A DNA stretch of 64,000 nucleotides, taken from positions 177,491,027 through 177,555,026 of the forward strand of contig CM069432.1 in NCBI GenBank assembly GCA_035610365.1, given 5' to 3'. The DNA comes from Aquatica leii (lineage: Eukaryota; Arthropoda; Insecta; Coleoptera; Lampyridae). The notes under the pieces are model-generated. The model worked only from the letters and a program-made list of their open reading frames with translations, ran no database searches and was not told where the DNA came from. The translations under genes and the position numbers were made by a program. Within the stretch, counting starts at the first letter, position 1, and each line of letters starts with the position of its first letter. Shown piece after piece: positions 26,615-38,435 of the stretch.

Positions 26615-29600
26615 AATTACTGCTACTGACTGAAATACATGCATTTAAAAAGACCAATTAAGTATGCCACATTAAAGCTTACTTGCAAAGATGCCCAAAT
26701 ATATGAAACAAAAAAATAAAGCACGGATGATTTTTAAGTGCGTGCGTACATATGAGAATTAATTTGATTAAAGATGTACATACCTTACTGTGAAATAATC
26801 ATTGAGTTGTAGTTGATAAGTTACATACTTAAACAAGGTACAATTGCTTGGTAACGATTAATAATCTTTTTGTTTTATCTAAAGTAAATATCCTCGAGCG
26901 AAGAAAATTTTGATTCAAGGTCATATGGTGTAATAGAACTGAATTTAAAGTCTGATAGATTTTGAAGCTCTATATGGGTTTATTAAAAATTCCTGTCTTG
27001 TGTTATTGATTATCTGATCGTTTTTATTTTTATGTAAAACTGCATCACTTTCTTGAAACTATTTTAATTCCTTTTTTTTTTACTTATGAATCTAGAAACA
27101 TTATCGTTTGCTGAACGTTCTTTATAACTATTACAACTAAATTATAGAAAAAATTCATGATAAATTTTCTAACCAATCTGAAAATGAATTAATGTGTAGT
27201 TTCTATATGTTCTTTCTGCTATAATCCACTTTTGTTAATTTTTTTTTTTTTGTAATATAATTTTACTTTGTATAGATAACTTTTTTAGGGTTGACGTATC
27301 TAAACACATTAAAAACCGCACAAATACGTAAGCATTAACCTTTTCAATTTGAAGTTATTTTAAACATGTTCTAATATATGCCCTCCATATATATTTTATG
27401 CAAATTCGCATATATCTTTTGCATGAATTCCAATTTATAAAAGCAATATTAAGTACCATTAGTACATAGTATTCCAGTATGCGTGTTTAAGAGTTCAGAT
27501 TTTTTGTATTTTAAGAAAAAAATATTTTTGGGTTTTATTTTTTTTTAGATCTATTGGGAGATTGCGAATTTCAATTTTTAAATAAATGCATACTTTTTGT
27601 GTTTTTTTAAATGCATTATTTATTATTGTTAAAAACTAATGTATGTGATATTTATTAACTGTATTTTTATACTAAGATATTTACATTGTATCACTTAAAT
27701 GCGTTAAGTATTATGATGTTATTGTTATTTATACATAATAAACTACAAGTTTTATTTGTGTTCATTATTTAGCATTTGAAAATTAAAGACCTTAAAATGA
27801 TGATTATTATTATATGCTGTCATCTGTTCTATGATATATTCTTTGAGTATTACTTGCTATTACTAGGTGCATGTGGGTAATTGATAAAACTTTCTGCAAC
27901 AACGTATTTTGTTTTTTAAATTGTAGTATCCAGATATTCCAGTTCAAATCTCACAAGTATTGTTGGTTGCCTGCACAGCTATTTGTCTAAGAAAACGTAT
28001 CTTAATCTTAGCGAGGAAACGGGGGTTGGGGTACCGCTTGCGAAAAAAAATAGGGGAACTTTTAAGCCCGAGGGAATGAGGGTAGTTTTTAGATTGCTGG
28101 TGGTCGTAGAAACAAAGAAATAGAGAACAAAAGAAGGTTACGGGTAAAATAATAACAAGTAAATAGTGATAATGCAATTTCAGGTATGAATTCATTCTAT
28201 ACATTCAAATTCAAAATAATTAAATGTTAATTTGTCATGGCAGTTTAAAAATTAATTTTAAAAGCATTGATACGTTTCCTTTGTTCACTTAAGACAAAGG
28301 AATTACATTGCGCTGTCTTAGTTTTGGTGTTTAATTGTTGTATTTTTCTTTACCTTTTATAGGACATTTTTGTAATTTATTTAAAAGTAACGTAATTTGG
28401 TTCTTTTGTATTAAATTTTGATTTAATATGTATTAGAAAAATTGAATGGAGTTTGCTATCGAATTTAGGTATGAATCTTGAGTTTACGCATCGGTTTCTT
28501 TGTTCTCGCGGCTGAAAGAAAACTTAATCCTAAACGATTACGTCATCTACGTAGTTTCAGACGCATGTTGTTTTTTTGTTATTGTAAACGGAACTTGCTG
28601 CGATTTTTTGTGTATATTTTTTTTTTCACCTTAATTCTACGTTATGCTATGTATGAAATGCCTTGTTGATTTTACTAACGATTTTCTCCCGTGAATTCGA
28701 ATTGCTAAAGTATTACCATCCCTCCTTGATTGTATTGTAAAGTAACTCAATGTGATTCATGTATGTAATGAATCTAAGATTGATTTAAAAAAAGAATCTA
28801 AACGTTCTATGCTGAACGTTTTCTTTAGAACGGTCTATGATCGGCATCGAAACGATGAGCCATGATTAGATTACTTTGGTAGCCGGTTTTACTAATGTTG
28901 CAATTTCGGAGCATCTTCAACTTTAGCCATACGTACTCGCAATCCAGAGACATTGGTACCTTGGACATGGCATGTCCACTCTTTAACAATTCTTGTGTTT
29001 TGGTTGATGATATGCGAAGGTGTAACGTAGCGATTAAGGTCCTCTTAATATGTTTTGATCAAAGCAAGCTTCCGTATTCAATTTGTAGATTAGATTCATT
29101 ATATATGAACTTTTGTAATCTATTGCATTTTTCTACATTATTTGCATGTGTGATTTTATTTTATTGTTTGTTAAATATTTTGGATATGAAAAGATAACAA
29201 CTGGTGGAGGTTTCTTGCATGCTCTTCCTCCATCGAGTAATCGAGCATAGCGGAAGTCATACAATAAATCGACATTTTATTACAAGTATTAGTTTTTTTA
29301 TATCTTTTTTTTATCTCTCTCTCTCTCACCTTTCTTATTATGGACAGACTTATTTCCCGCATGTTAATGTCCGAGAGTAAAACAGAGTAATGAACTATAG
29401 TTTTTTTGGTGTTGGTTTAAGCTTAAATTTTGTTTTGACAACGTAGTTGGTAGACGATTTTACGCGGGATATTCTTTCTTTTTAAATACCCGCCCGTTAC
29501 ACTACAAAATTAATAGAAACAAACGTTTACTCACTATAATTATATGTATATTTGACAGTAGAACCACAGGTAGAACGGTACTTTCTAAAGCAGTTTTACA

Positions 29601-29630
29601 CTTTACTAGAATTTGAAAACATGTATCTCG
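26615..29630. other. brummer 3' UTR and gene-free DNA
   Basis: Directly after the brummer stop, a polyadenylation signal AATAAA lies at about 26715-26720, with further candidates downstream (for example near 27580 and 27738), so the UTR length is open. The rest shows no gene. A CT microsatellite lies near 29312-29328. Confidence 0.5.
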
Positions 29631-29631
29631 A

Positions 29632-29844
29632 TGTTTTTTTTCATGTTTTAAAAACGTTACAACGTTTTAAAATAGTCGAAATAAAAAATGTTTTTCCAAA
29701 AAATATTTTTATTACGTTTTAAAAATATTTCATTTAAACATTGATATTGAAATATTTTAAAAATGTTTTCTAAAACATTTTTTTTAGTAACATAAAAAAC
29801 GTTTTTACTTTATTAGAAATTATAATTTGGCTTGCTTTCACCTA
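29632..29844 (+). mobile_element. E4-outer, left piece (truncated at its left end)
   Basis: About 210 bp match 42798-43010 in inverted orientation with only scattered differences (both contain CATGTTTTAAAAACGTTACA and TTTGCTTGCTTTCACCTA-like words). It is one segment of a second copy of the E4 family. The other segments continue at 43090-43254 and 51184-52037, separated by the pogo and E2 insertions. The CCCA terminus itself is missing on this side. Confidence 0.8.
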
Positions 29845-30236
29845 AGGTAACTGCTCCAGTAGTTGACACTATAATAGAATTTTTGAATTTAAAAATTTTC
29901 AAAACGTGGGTTTTGGCACATTCGAAAATCAAATTTGAAAAAAATATAGTTTTGAGACTTTTATTTTCATATCTTATTAAAAACAGACCAAAAAAATATA
30001 CATTATGAAAATTTAAAAAATTAACAAAAAAACGTTTTTTTGTCCCAGTGGTTGACATGTAAAAAAACAGGTTGCTCATGGGTTGCTCCAAAAATTGACA
30101 CTCGTGTGATCCAATACTTGACACCCTCTGGGCTAGCAATATTAGGTCCTAAGAACATTAACAGCTAAGTGCACCTCATCTGAAAGAAAAGCCAAAGTTC
30201 TTGTTGATAACAATTATAATATTGTAACATTTTATA

Positions 30237-31995
30237 TTACTTAAGGAAAAATTGTAGTGACTGAGCAGGTATCTCTACATAATTACATTGTGTGATTATC
30301 TGTTTAAGCATACAAGAATATTGTTCCATTTCAGGCACAATAAATATGCCTCGACTACTTTTACATTCAAGTTCTTTAATTTTTTTAATTCTATCTTCTT
30401 GTCGGTACCACATTACATCTTTTTGTTCGGGCCATTTCCAGTTCATCAGACCACTTCCACTCATCGCAGCAATAGAATACTCTTGTAAATCCGTTTCAAC
30501 AATTTTGCCTGGAAAATAACCTGCGCCATGTTTGAATATGACGTAATCACCAACATTATACTCCACATTTAAGTCTTCGTCTCCTTTCCCTTTAGATTTT
30601 AAGACAATACTGACCGATGAATCAAAAGAATAATCCACTTTAGGTTTTTTTTACTTCTGTTTTCTCGTCCAGCTTATTTTTCTCTCTTAACCGTTTCCTC
30701 TCTTGTTGTTCATGTTTTTCTTTTTTTTATTTTTTTCTTACTTTTTTTGATGGTATTCCTTCCAACTCTCAGATGTCGCAACAGATTTTTTCTAGTGTTT
30801 TTTCGTTATTAATCTGTTGTGTTAAAACAGAATCATTGGAAGCTAATACACTTAATTCCAATATGTTATTTTGATGAAACAAGTTTTGTATTTTGTTATT
30901 AATAGTTTCTGATGACCGAGTTGTGATTTTCGATTCTATTTCATTATTTAGGTTTCTCCATAATATAAACAAATTCGTATCCTCTACTGCAACAGACAAT
31001 TCGGTGATTTCTTCTTTTTTAAATAATTTGATTTTTTCAACTTCAATTCTCTCCTCTAATAGACTGGAAAAACTTTTGTTTTCCAATATTTTGTTTTGGA
31101 TCGTTTTTTGGTATATGTGACGGTGGTTTAAAATATTTGTTATAGTTAATTCCATTGGCGTCAAATAGAAACAAACCACTTGTTCTAAATCCTGACTGAA
31201 GCATCTCTTTAGTAATTGATTTTTTTATAACCGTCCCATAGTTAAGCTATAGATAGAAAATGTTTGCGACAAATTCAAAAAATGTTTGACCCATCATCCA
31301 TCCGAATTCTGATTTACCAATAGCCCAAGAATCAGGCATTGTATTTGCAATATAAGATGGCAGTCTTTCATAACTGTAGACCACCATAGATGAAAGCAAG
31401 TCACCTGCGGCATTTGCCGTTACTAAGCAAGTCATACATTCTTTTTCGTCATTTCCGATGAAGTTATACGCTGTTTTGTCGCCTTTTTTTACAAGACACT
31501 TTGTACTTTTAGAAGCCAAGAATAAGGCAGTTTCATCTGCATTATAGACTCGTCTTGGGTCTTTTACGACTTCATTTAACTGGTGTGTTTTTAAATATTC
31601 AGAAACTTCGACGAACCAGTTACGTATTTGGACTTCAGTCACATCGCTTCTTGGTTTAGTTAAATTCGGAAACTTGAGGATGGCGCTTTAAAAAGCTTTC
31701 ATACCATTTCCTTACTGGTCTATTGTTTTCTACTGAATCTAAGAGTTGTTGTCTTGTAGCTGGAAATTCAGCTTTTTAAACAACCAGTTGACTAAATGCT
31801 CCTTTTCTTCTATTGTTAACACCGTAGCAGGACCCATTCTTGTATCAATAGCATACTTTCCCTTGCATTTGTATAATAACATAATTCTGGGAATTTTTTA
31901 CTCGCTGCTGTTACAGAAGAGCCTTTTTTTACAGCATCAACAGCTTGTTGCATATCATGTATAGAATAATCCTTTATCTTCTTAACTGTAGTCAT
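30237..31995 (-). pseudogene. pogo/Tigger (jerky-like) transposase, internally deleted
   Basis: The start MTTVKKIKDYSIHDMQQAVD at 31995 leads into the pipsqueak-type helix-turn-helix (AVKKGSSVTAASKKFP). After frame changes the DDE domain appears (open frame 31642-31247) with RRVYNADETALFLAS, which carries the first catalytic D, and SYERLPSYIANTMPDSW. The following catalytic part, including the second D and the third acidic residue, is absent: the sequence jumps at about 31247 to a C-terminal region (31179-30237) with a chromo/Tudor-like block YNVGDYVIFKHGAGYFPGKI. Multiple frameshifts and the deletion make it inactive. Confidence 0.82.
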
Positions 31996-33285
31996 GCTGT
32001 AAAAATCATGCTCCTTAGGTTGACTACCAATGAACCAGTATTTGACACACCTCCCACACAGCACGCGAGATGCAATGGATATACATATTTATCCATATAA
32101 TATCCATTGATGTACATCCGTAGTTTAATATCCACTGTATATGCACCGTATATACATTCATGGATATCTGTGAAATAGGATTATCTTAAGTGTTATAAGT
32201 GTTATGTTCGGAAACATTTTTTTTATGTATCATGTTACATAATTTTGTGAGTTGCTATTTTTTATCAAAATTATTTAGAAATAATTATATTCTCTAAAAT
32301 TTAACATTTGTAGTAAATATTTAACATGCAATTAATGAAAAATTGAAAAAAAATACTTGGCGCGGTTTAATTTAAACTTTCTTCGTTGTTCGTTTGTTTT
32401 CGCCAAGGTTTTCGCTTATATTATATTATCGCCACTTGAATGATTGCACACGCAAACGTTTTGGCTGCGTTTTGGCTTTTTGTTTAGCTTGTATTTATCG
32501 TATGCAAACCATTTTGTGCTTTAAAATTTCGAAAAAATGTGTTTGTTTTTCATCATTTAGGATGGATGGGTAAACAAAATAAGTAAGTATTAAATTCAAA
32601 TATAAATTATTTCTTAATAATAAATATATAACCTAAAAACTAACACGTTTTCGAAAAAATATATGACTTTGGAATTTGTAATCTATGAGCCAGTTTGTGA
32701 GTTTATCTACAATTTTCCAATTCATTATTCTTATTGCTGAGTTTTATTTAATTGAAATTTTTTTTTAGATCGATTCAATCTACTTTGTTGGATGAAAAGA
32801 TACAGCAAACGAGACATGTTTTAACCAAGTAATTGGTCTGGATCAAGCAAAACAAATTTGTAAAAATATTTTAAATTTAATTTATGGTAAGAGGCTTCAG
32901 AGTATTTTATAGTTTATAGGTTAAAACTTAAAACATTAACTTTATATGTATATTAACGTAATGTGATTTCAAGTGCATTACTGCCAAACTTGACTTTCAT
33001 GTTGTATTTTATTTCACGACTATTTACAAAGCAATTCTTTATAATTACTTCAAAAACTTCAAAATTTAGTTTAGAAATTGCTAAAAAAGTGCATAAGTTA
33101 TTTGAATAGCATTACAATGTAATTTTTATTCTACAGTATCCATAAGAAAAAATTCAAATTGTGGTGCAGCTCTACAACACGCAATAAACACCAGGAGTAG
33201 TGGGTACGAAAGACGCCAATAAACATAAGCACAGAATGAATGTAAATAGGTTTTTTATATTTTTTAAATTTTTTTCAGTACATAT

Positions 33286-34789
33286 TGTTACAATATTTAT
33301 TGTGATCTAATGGGGAAAGGTGGAGAAAGAAACAAGGAATGAAGAACCGTATCACTTCATAGTAATTAACCAGATGTTATCGCTTACCTTTTTGGCTAGC
33401 CTCGCCGCAGGTGGTCGTCGGGTTGAAGAAAATCCTAAGATACTCAATTAGTTCCGGTAAGCTGAATGCCCAAGTGCGCCACCTTCTCTCGAACTGTTAT
33501 CCGCAGAAATTATGGTCTAGGGAAGAGAAAAGGAAAGCCTAGACCCGAAGTCTCCCCAAAAGAAAACATACGTAGTATTCACAATAACCATTTATTAAAA
33601 AAAATGATTCACTATCTCCTTCCAACGGAAGAAACACAACTGCGACGGTTACGCCACTGGTAACTCCTGACAATTATTTATATAACCCCACAGAAAAAAA
33701 ATTATTAAGCACAAATATCAATTACAAGTACACATATATAAGTAACAGCAAATAGAGTTTGGAAGCCACACAAGCTAAGATCGCTTACGTAGCTAATAAT
33801 TACCGCGGCTACGGTAGCGATGATTTACTAGATAGACGCGTTCCCGCTAATTAACGTACAGTCTGGGGACAACTTGATCAAGCGTCATAGGACCGGTAAA
33901 TAATAATCATCAATTTAATACAGAGATACGGGTAACTCCCAAAATTCTACCTTTGATAAAATTTAATAATTACTGTAAGTGATTGAGAAGTTATCATAAA
34001 TAATTGTAATGACTTGACCATTACACAGTTAAAATATTAAAAGAATTATTGTATAAAAAAATTATGAACTATTATAAAGTTTGACGTTAGGTGATTTTAA
34101 CATTTGAAAGAATTATTGTATAATAAGGTTATGAATTACAATAAAATTTGACGTTAGGGGATATTAACTTAAATAAGAAAACAATTATACTCGACGTCGT
34201 CTCCCACTTCCGCAATCATTTATATATATTTATACGAGGATCAATCTTAGTTGAAATATGTGATAAAATGGCGACACGAACACGATCTACCTCAGAACAA
34301 CAGACGAAGACGTCCGAAGCGAAGATCGAGTATCCAGCATCCACTTTAATATCACCCGCAACGTAACAAGGACAGAAAAAGACCCAAAGAAAGAAGCTAA
34401 AAATTGTGAAGATTAGTTGGTTGGCCTCCATTACAAACACGTGTAAGAATACTAACCCACTTTATGTGTCTGGCCGTCCACAAGACATCGTGCCGATTTT
34501 ATTTGCACCGGAGGTTCAATCGGATTTATTTCCAAAAAGGCTAAAATAAACGTCGGTGTAGAAGATGTTACCAGATGAAAAGAGATTCAATTTACCTCAC
34601 CTCTCCGATGTTCCCCTGTTGTAAACCGATCCACAAACAGCATAAAAATGAATATAATTCGTCGACGACTAACAACTTTCGCGCCTCCGTAGGCGTGATT
34701 TCGAACTACGGTTCGAGGACACAGATGTTACTGTTAGTTGCCTAACTCTCAGGCGGATTTTGACTCGCAGTAGAAATTTACACGTTACA
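33286..34789 (-). repeat. 3' LTR of the gypsy element
   Basis: 1504 bp, aligned without gaps to 38436-39939 at an offset of 5150, with three mismatches noticed. Short open frames inside (for example 33466-33663) recur identically in the other LTR and are not considered genes. Confidence 0.96.
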
Positions 34790-34790
34790 A

Positions 34791-34802
34791 ATTCCCCCCT
34801 AG
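34791..34802 (-). other. Polypurine tract
   Basis: Read on the minus strand, AGGGGGGAAT lies immediately before the 3' LTR, the position and composition expected of the plus-strand primer of a gypsy retrotransposon. Confidence 0.65.
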
Positions 34803-36649
34803 CAAGAAGTGAGACCCACGGTCGAAATCAAATCCGAACGCAGCCGTAAAGAACTTAGAGTGGAACTTGCCATGAAGTTCGTTACCAACTAACCGCACAT
34901 TGAAAACCATAACCCAACCCAGGAACCAAAAACCACAGAAACCCAACCCGATAGATGAAGGAACAGAACCTTTCGAAGTTCCCTAAGATCAATCAAACCT
35001 AACTTGGACTAGAGACGCATACAGCAAAATGATACTGCCTGAGTAACCAAACTCCAAAGAACTTAGAAGGCCAATATCACGAAACTAACGTGCTCGTTAA
35101 AGCCACCAAATAGTGATTCCGGGTACGAATAAAGAACGAGACGTTATTCCAAGTACGGAGCGACGATCCAAGACAACTAAGAGAAAAAAAGAAGAGGAGA
35201 AAAAGACGGAAGTTTAGACTAGCGTCAAGGACCCAAAAGCCCTAAAATCCCAAAGAAATCCCAACCCCAATCATTAGCAAAACCTTGGAAGAAAATTCCA
35301 AAGGAAGTAATCTTTAAAGAAAAAAGAACCCACCTAAGCAACCCCAAGGACCAAAGCCCAGTATTAGCAATCCTAAGAGAAGGAGAGAAAGAAGTAGAAA
35401 TAAGAAGAAGTCATGATTATCTGTTGCTAATCGAACACTAGTAGATTATCAATTGTTGCGCTAGACTGTCACAATGAGACGTAGAAACCGATTAACGGAA
35501 TAGAGTACTCCCAGAAAAACCAAAGCATAAGTGGCAGAAGAGATACCCTAAGAATGACTACACACATCCAAAGAAACCGACCAAGCGGGCGTACATATAG
35601 TACAGAAAAGCGGAGTGATAGTCTGCCTCAAGTTTCAGACCTACTCAACAATCAAAGAACCTATTAAACCCAATCCAACAGCAGAAAGAAGAAACTTAGG
35701 AAGAAAGAAGAAGCATAGTTGCAGTGAACACTCCAGAGAAAAAATTAGCAAAAGAAGAGAAGCAAGTGTCCAAGCAACCCAAGAGAAAAAGAAAGCAAGA
35801 AAGAAGGACAGAAAGACAGAAGGAGAAAAGAGAGTACACGATGTTATTGTACGGATCGACTATCTCTCCCTAGGTAGTCGACCCAACAGGACCCAGCCTA
35901 CTGCCAACCAAACCCGAAAGGCGAACCTTTAGGAGAAAGAAGAAAGAAGGAAGATATGGCAGGTAGGTGATAAGTAATCAAGAAGAAAAAAATGAGAAGT
36001 AAGAAATACAAGAAAGGAAGAAAAGAGATAGACGGAGATAGATAAGAGATAGAGAAAGACGGAGAAAGATAAGAGATAGAGAAAGACGGAGATAGATAAG
36101 GCTTGATGTAACTGCCTGATTCATTCTTCACCCCGTAGAAGAATGAAAAGAGAGACCACCCTACGGTGCCCATCCAACCACCCAACTAAAGAGAGAAGAA
36201 AAGAAGAGAAAAGATATCGTAGTTAGTCATAACCGAATGTGTCCCAAATGCTGTCCCCAAAGTGAAAAATTTATTTCCAGACTTTTATGCCGACAAGCGG
36301 AATAGGAAATCCCAAAAAAATCAAGAATTTCACAGTAAAGCAGAGAATCCTATAAGTGACATACCAATCCAAAAAAATGCCGACGAAGCGGGTACAACTA
36401 TATACAATACGGAAGGGTAGTCTGTCCCGAAATAAGATGGTAAAGAAAGAAAACCAAAAGAAAATTGTGAAGCAACTTAATCCAAAGAACAGCAAATCAG
36501 TGGCAGCAAATTGGAAGAAGGCAAATGGATAGCATCCGAGTTACTATAACCAAAATACCAACAAGATAATTAAAAGAGTACAATCAAAAGTCCAAACACA
36601 CAAGCCAAACTAATAGCTAAAGTCAACAATCCAGAGTCAACAAGCGTTG
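34803..36649 (-). other. Long non-coding 3' internal region of the gypsy element
   Basis: About 1.85 kb between the gag-integrase stop and the polypurine tract. It is purine-rich on the plus strand and contains tandem GAGATAGA/AAAGACGGAG units (about 36020-36100). Frames across it are low-complexity and unlike retroviral proteins. It occupies the place where the remaining integrase and an env gene could have been, but neither is visible. Confidence 0.6.
36020..36100. repeat. Short purine tandem repeat
   Basis: Three or four imperfect units of about 24 bases built from AGATAAGAGATAGAGAAAGA-like words, inside the retrotransposon's non-coding tail. Confidence 0.75.
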
Positions 36650-38002
36650 TTAGAATTTACGACGCTTGCGACGCCGATGAAAGAAAAGCGAACGATCAAG
36701 AGAAAGAAACGTCGATGCATCAGCAGAAGAAACCAAAGATCTCGATGGAAAAGAGAAAGATGCAGCTTTTACCTCTTGAGTAGGTGTAGTATCTTCATGT
36801 CGATGGGTAGAAAACCTATTAGCAACCCTATTGTTAGAACGCTTCATAGTACTTGGCAATAAGCGCGAGTGTGATCCCATAGTATTGTTTTGTCGCGAGT
36901 TACAACAGCAAGACCGTATGTATTCAGCAACTTTAGACCTCATATGGGGCCAGTAGAAGTGCGAACGAAGACCGTCCAACGTACTTTTAACACTACGATG
37001 GTCACCCTTAGATGGAAGATGGTGATAAGAGATTAGCTGTTTGCGTTGATCTGATGGAACAACTAATTTCCATACACAAGGATCAGATCGAGAGATACGT
37101 ACACGTTTACATAACAGATTTTCCACAATACACCAACGAGAGTAACGTCGCGGAAAAGTAGAAGCTTTAGCAATTAGACCTAGATACCAAGGATCGGTAG
37201 TGGGCCGAATAAACCTAGCAACCGAAGAAAAATTTGGTGGAAGCGAAGCTAAAGAACGAACATGTCGTAAAGCTTTCTCAGCTTTAGGACCACAGTGAAC
37301 ACAAGTAGTAGCGAAAGAAGGAACCGACGAAGTTGGAAGAGAACCAGCGACAGCCTTAGTCGAAGATATAGAGGCAGCAGTTTTGTTCGTATAACCCAAA
37401 GGTGGTTCTAGAAGTCGATCATTTTCTTCAAATGTCGAAAAGTTAAAAGAATTATTTGAGCTAAGATTGGATTCCAAACGTTTGCCTAAGGATATCAATT
37501 GTGAAAAAGATGTAATATCGATGAGTGCGAAGTGAGACTGATAAAGCGAAGTCAGATTGCGACGTATGATTTTCAGTTGTGTCTTCTCCGAGACTGGTTC
37601 TAGCAATTGCATGAAAAGATGCCGGATAGTAGCAACATACATTCCAATCGATTCGTTAGGTTGCATCCTACAGTTCTGAATAGTATGTAGTAGACGTTCA
37701 TCATAGTCTAACGGTAGAAATTCAGTTTTCAAAAGAGTAGTAACATCCTTCCAAGAACGCAAAGAATAGCGTCGGGCTCTAAATACAAAAAGAGCTTTAC
37801 CGGACAGTACCTCAGAAGCTGAAAGAAAAAGCTGGTGGTGCGAAACACCGCGAGACATACACAATTCGTCGACTCTAGTTAAAAAGTTCATCAGTTCAAA
37901 AGGATCTTCACCTGAGAAGTTTACATCCCAATCGGCCAAGTTTATTTCCGCTTCAGAATCCGATGAAGTAAGAAATTGAAGTTCGTCTTCTAAAGAATAC
38001 AT
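36650..38002 (-). CDS. Gypsy gag fused to integrase zinc-binding region, 450 aa
   Basis: A single uninterrupted frame from the ATG at 38002. Residues 1-200 look like a Ty3/gypsy gag (FELMNFLTRVDELCMSRGVS; ALFVFRARRYSLRSWKDVTT; RRNLTSLYQSHFALI). Residues 250-300 resemble the pol linker before integrase (WYLGLIAKA, YSRWCIVENLLCKRV). Residues 327-368 resemble the integrase zinc-binding module (HHLPSKGDHRSVKSTL, HFYWPHMRSKVAEYI), though the final cysteines read CCC rather than C-x-x-C. Protease, reverse transcriptase, RNase H and the catalytic core are absent, so it cannot retrotranspose alone. The tail after residue 370 is serine/arginine-rich and not recognisable. The frame is intact, as expected if the deletion is older than the last round of copying. 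Confidence 0.85.
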   Translation of the reverse strand: MYSLEDELQFLTSSDSEAEINLADWDVNFSGEDPFELMNFLTRVDELCMSRGVSHHQLFLSASEVLSGKALFVFRARRYSLRSWKDVTTLLKTEFLPLDYDERLLHTIQNCRMQPNESIGMYVATIRHLFMQLLEPVSEKTQLKIIRRNLTSLYQSHFALIDITSFSQLISLGKRLESNLSSNNSFNFSTFEENDRLLEPPLGYTNKTAASISSTKAVAGSLPTSSVPSFATTCVHCGPKAEKALRHVRSLASLPPNFSSVARFIRPTTDPWYLGLIAKASTFPRRYSRWCIVENLLCKRVRISRSDPCVWKLVVPSDQRKQLISYHHLPSKGDHRSVKSTLDGLRSHFYWPHMRSKVAEYIRSCCCNSRQNNTMGSHSRLLPSTMKRSNNRVANRFSTHRHEDTTPTQEVKAASFSFPSRSLVSSADASTFLSLDRSLFFHRRRKRRKF

Positions 38003-38409
38003 GGTTCACACGAGATAACACACTAAGATTTTAACACCAAATAATCCTATGAGTAATCGGTAAGAGACTAATTAAAATTGACAGCACAAGCGGCTCCCTT
38101 AAGCAAAACCTATAGCTAAACACAAAATCCCAAAACTAAAATTAATTGTAGCAGTCCACAAAACGCGAACCCACGTAATAGTATTCGAAACTCTAGCAAA
38201 AAAAGAAAAAAAAAAGAGTTCACCCACTAGGTAGAAAAATATAAGCAAGCAACTAATGAGTAAAACTTCAGAAAAGTATAACTTGAGCTTCTATACTACT
38301 AGAAAAAATAATAACAAGCAGGAAGTAGTAATTAATAAGAAATTTAAGCAAGTAAACAGTAGCACTTATTCACCGTCAGAACCCGTTCAAGAAGAAAATC
38401 GTCGAAGGC

Positions 38410-38427
38410 CTCACGTTGCTGGTGCCA
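38410..38427 (-). other. Candidate tRNA primer-binding site
   Basis: On the minus strand TGGCACCAGCAACGTGAG begins eight bases inside the 5' LTR boundary. The TGG start (complement of a tRNA CCA end) and position fit a primer site. Which tRNA it would match was not determined. Confidence 0.4.
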
Positions 38428-38435
38428 GAAATATT

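Noticed and set aside
29312..29328. CT microsatellite
   Set aside because: Ordinary simple repeat without context.
30288..30519. Plus-strand frames over the pogo C-terminus
   Set aside because: Shadows of the minus-strand transposase remnant.
33466..33663. 65-codon open frame repeated identically at 38616-38813
   Set aside because: It lies in the LTRs, antisense to the element, and is duplicated only because the LTRs are.
34148..34366. 72-codon frame repeated at 39298-39516, and its antisense partner
   Set aside because: Again LTR sequence; no protein family resemblance.
35898..36185. 95-codon hydrophobic repeat frame, a possible membrane protein
   Set aside because: It is the translation of a purine/pyrimidine tandem repeat in the gypsy tail, low complexity.
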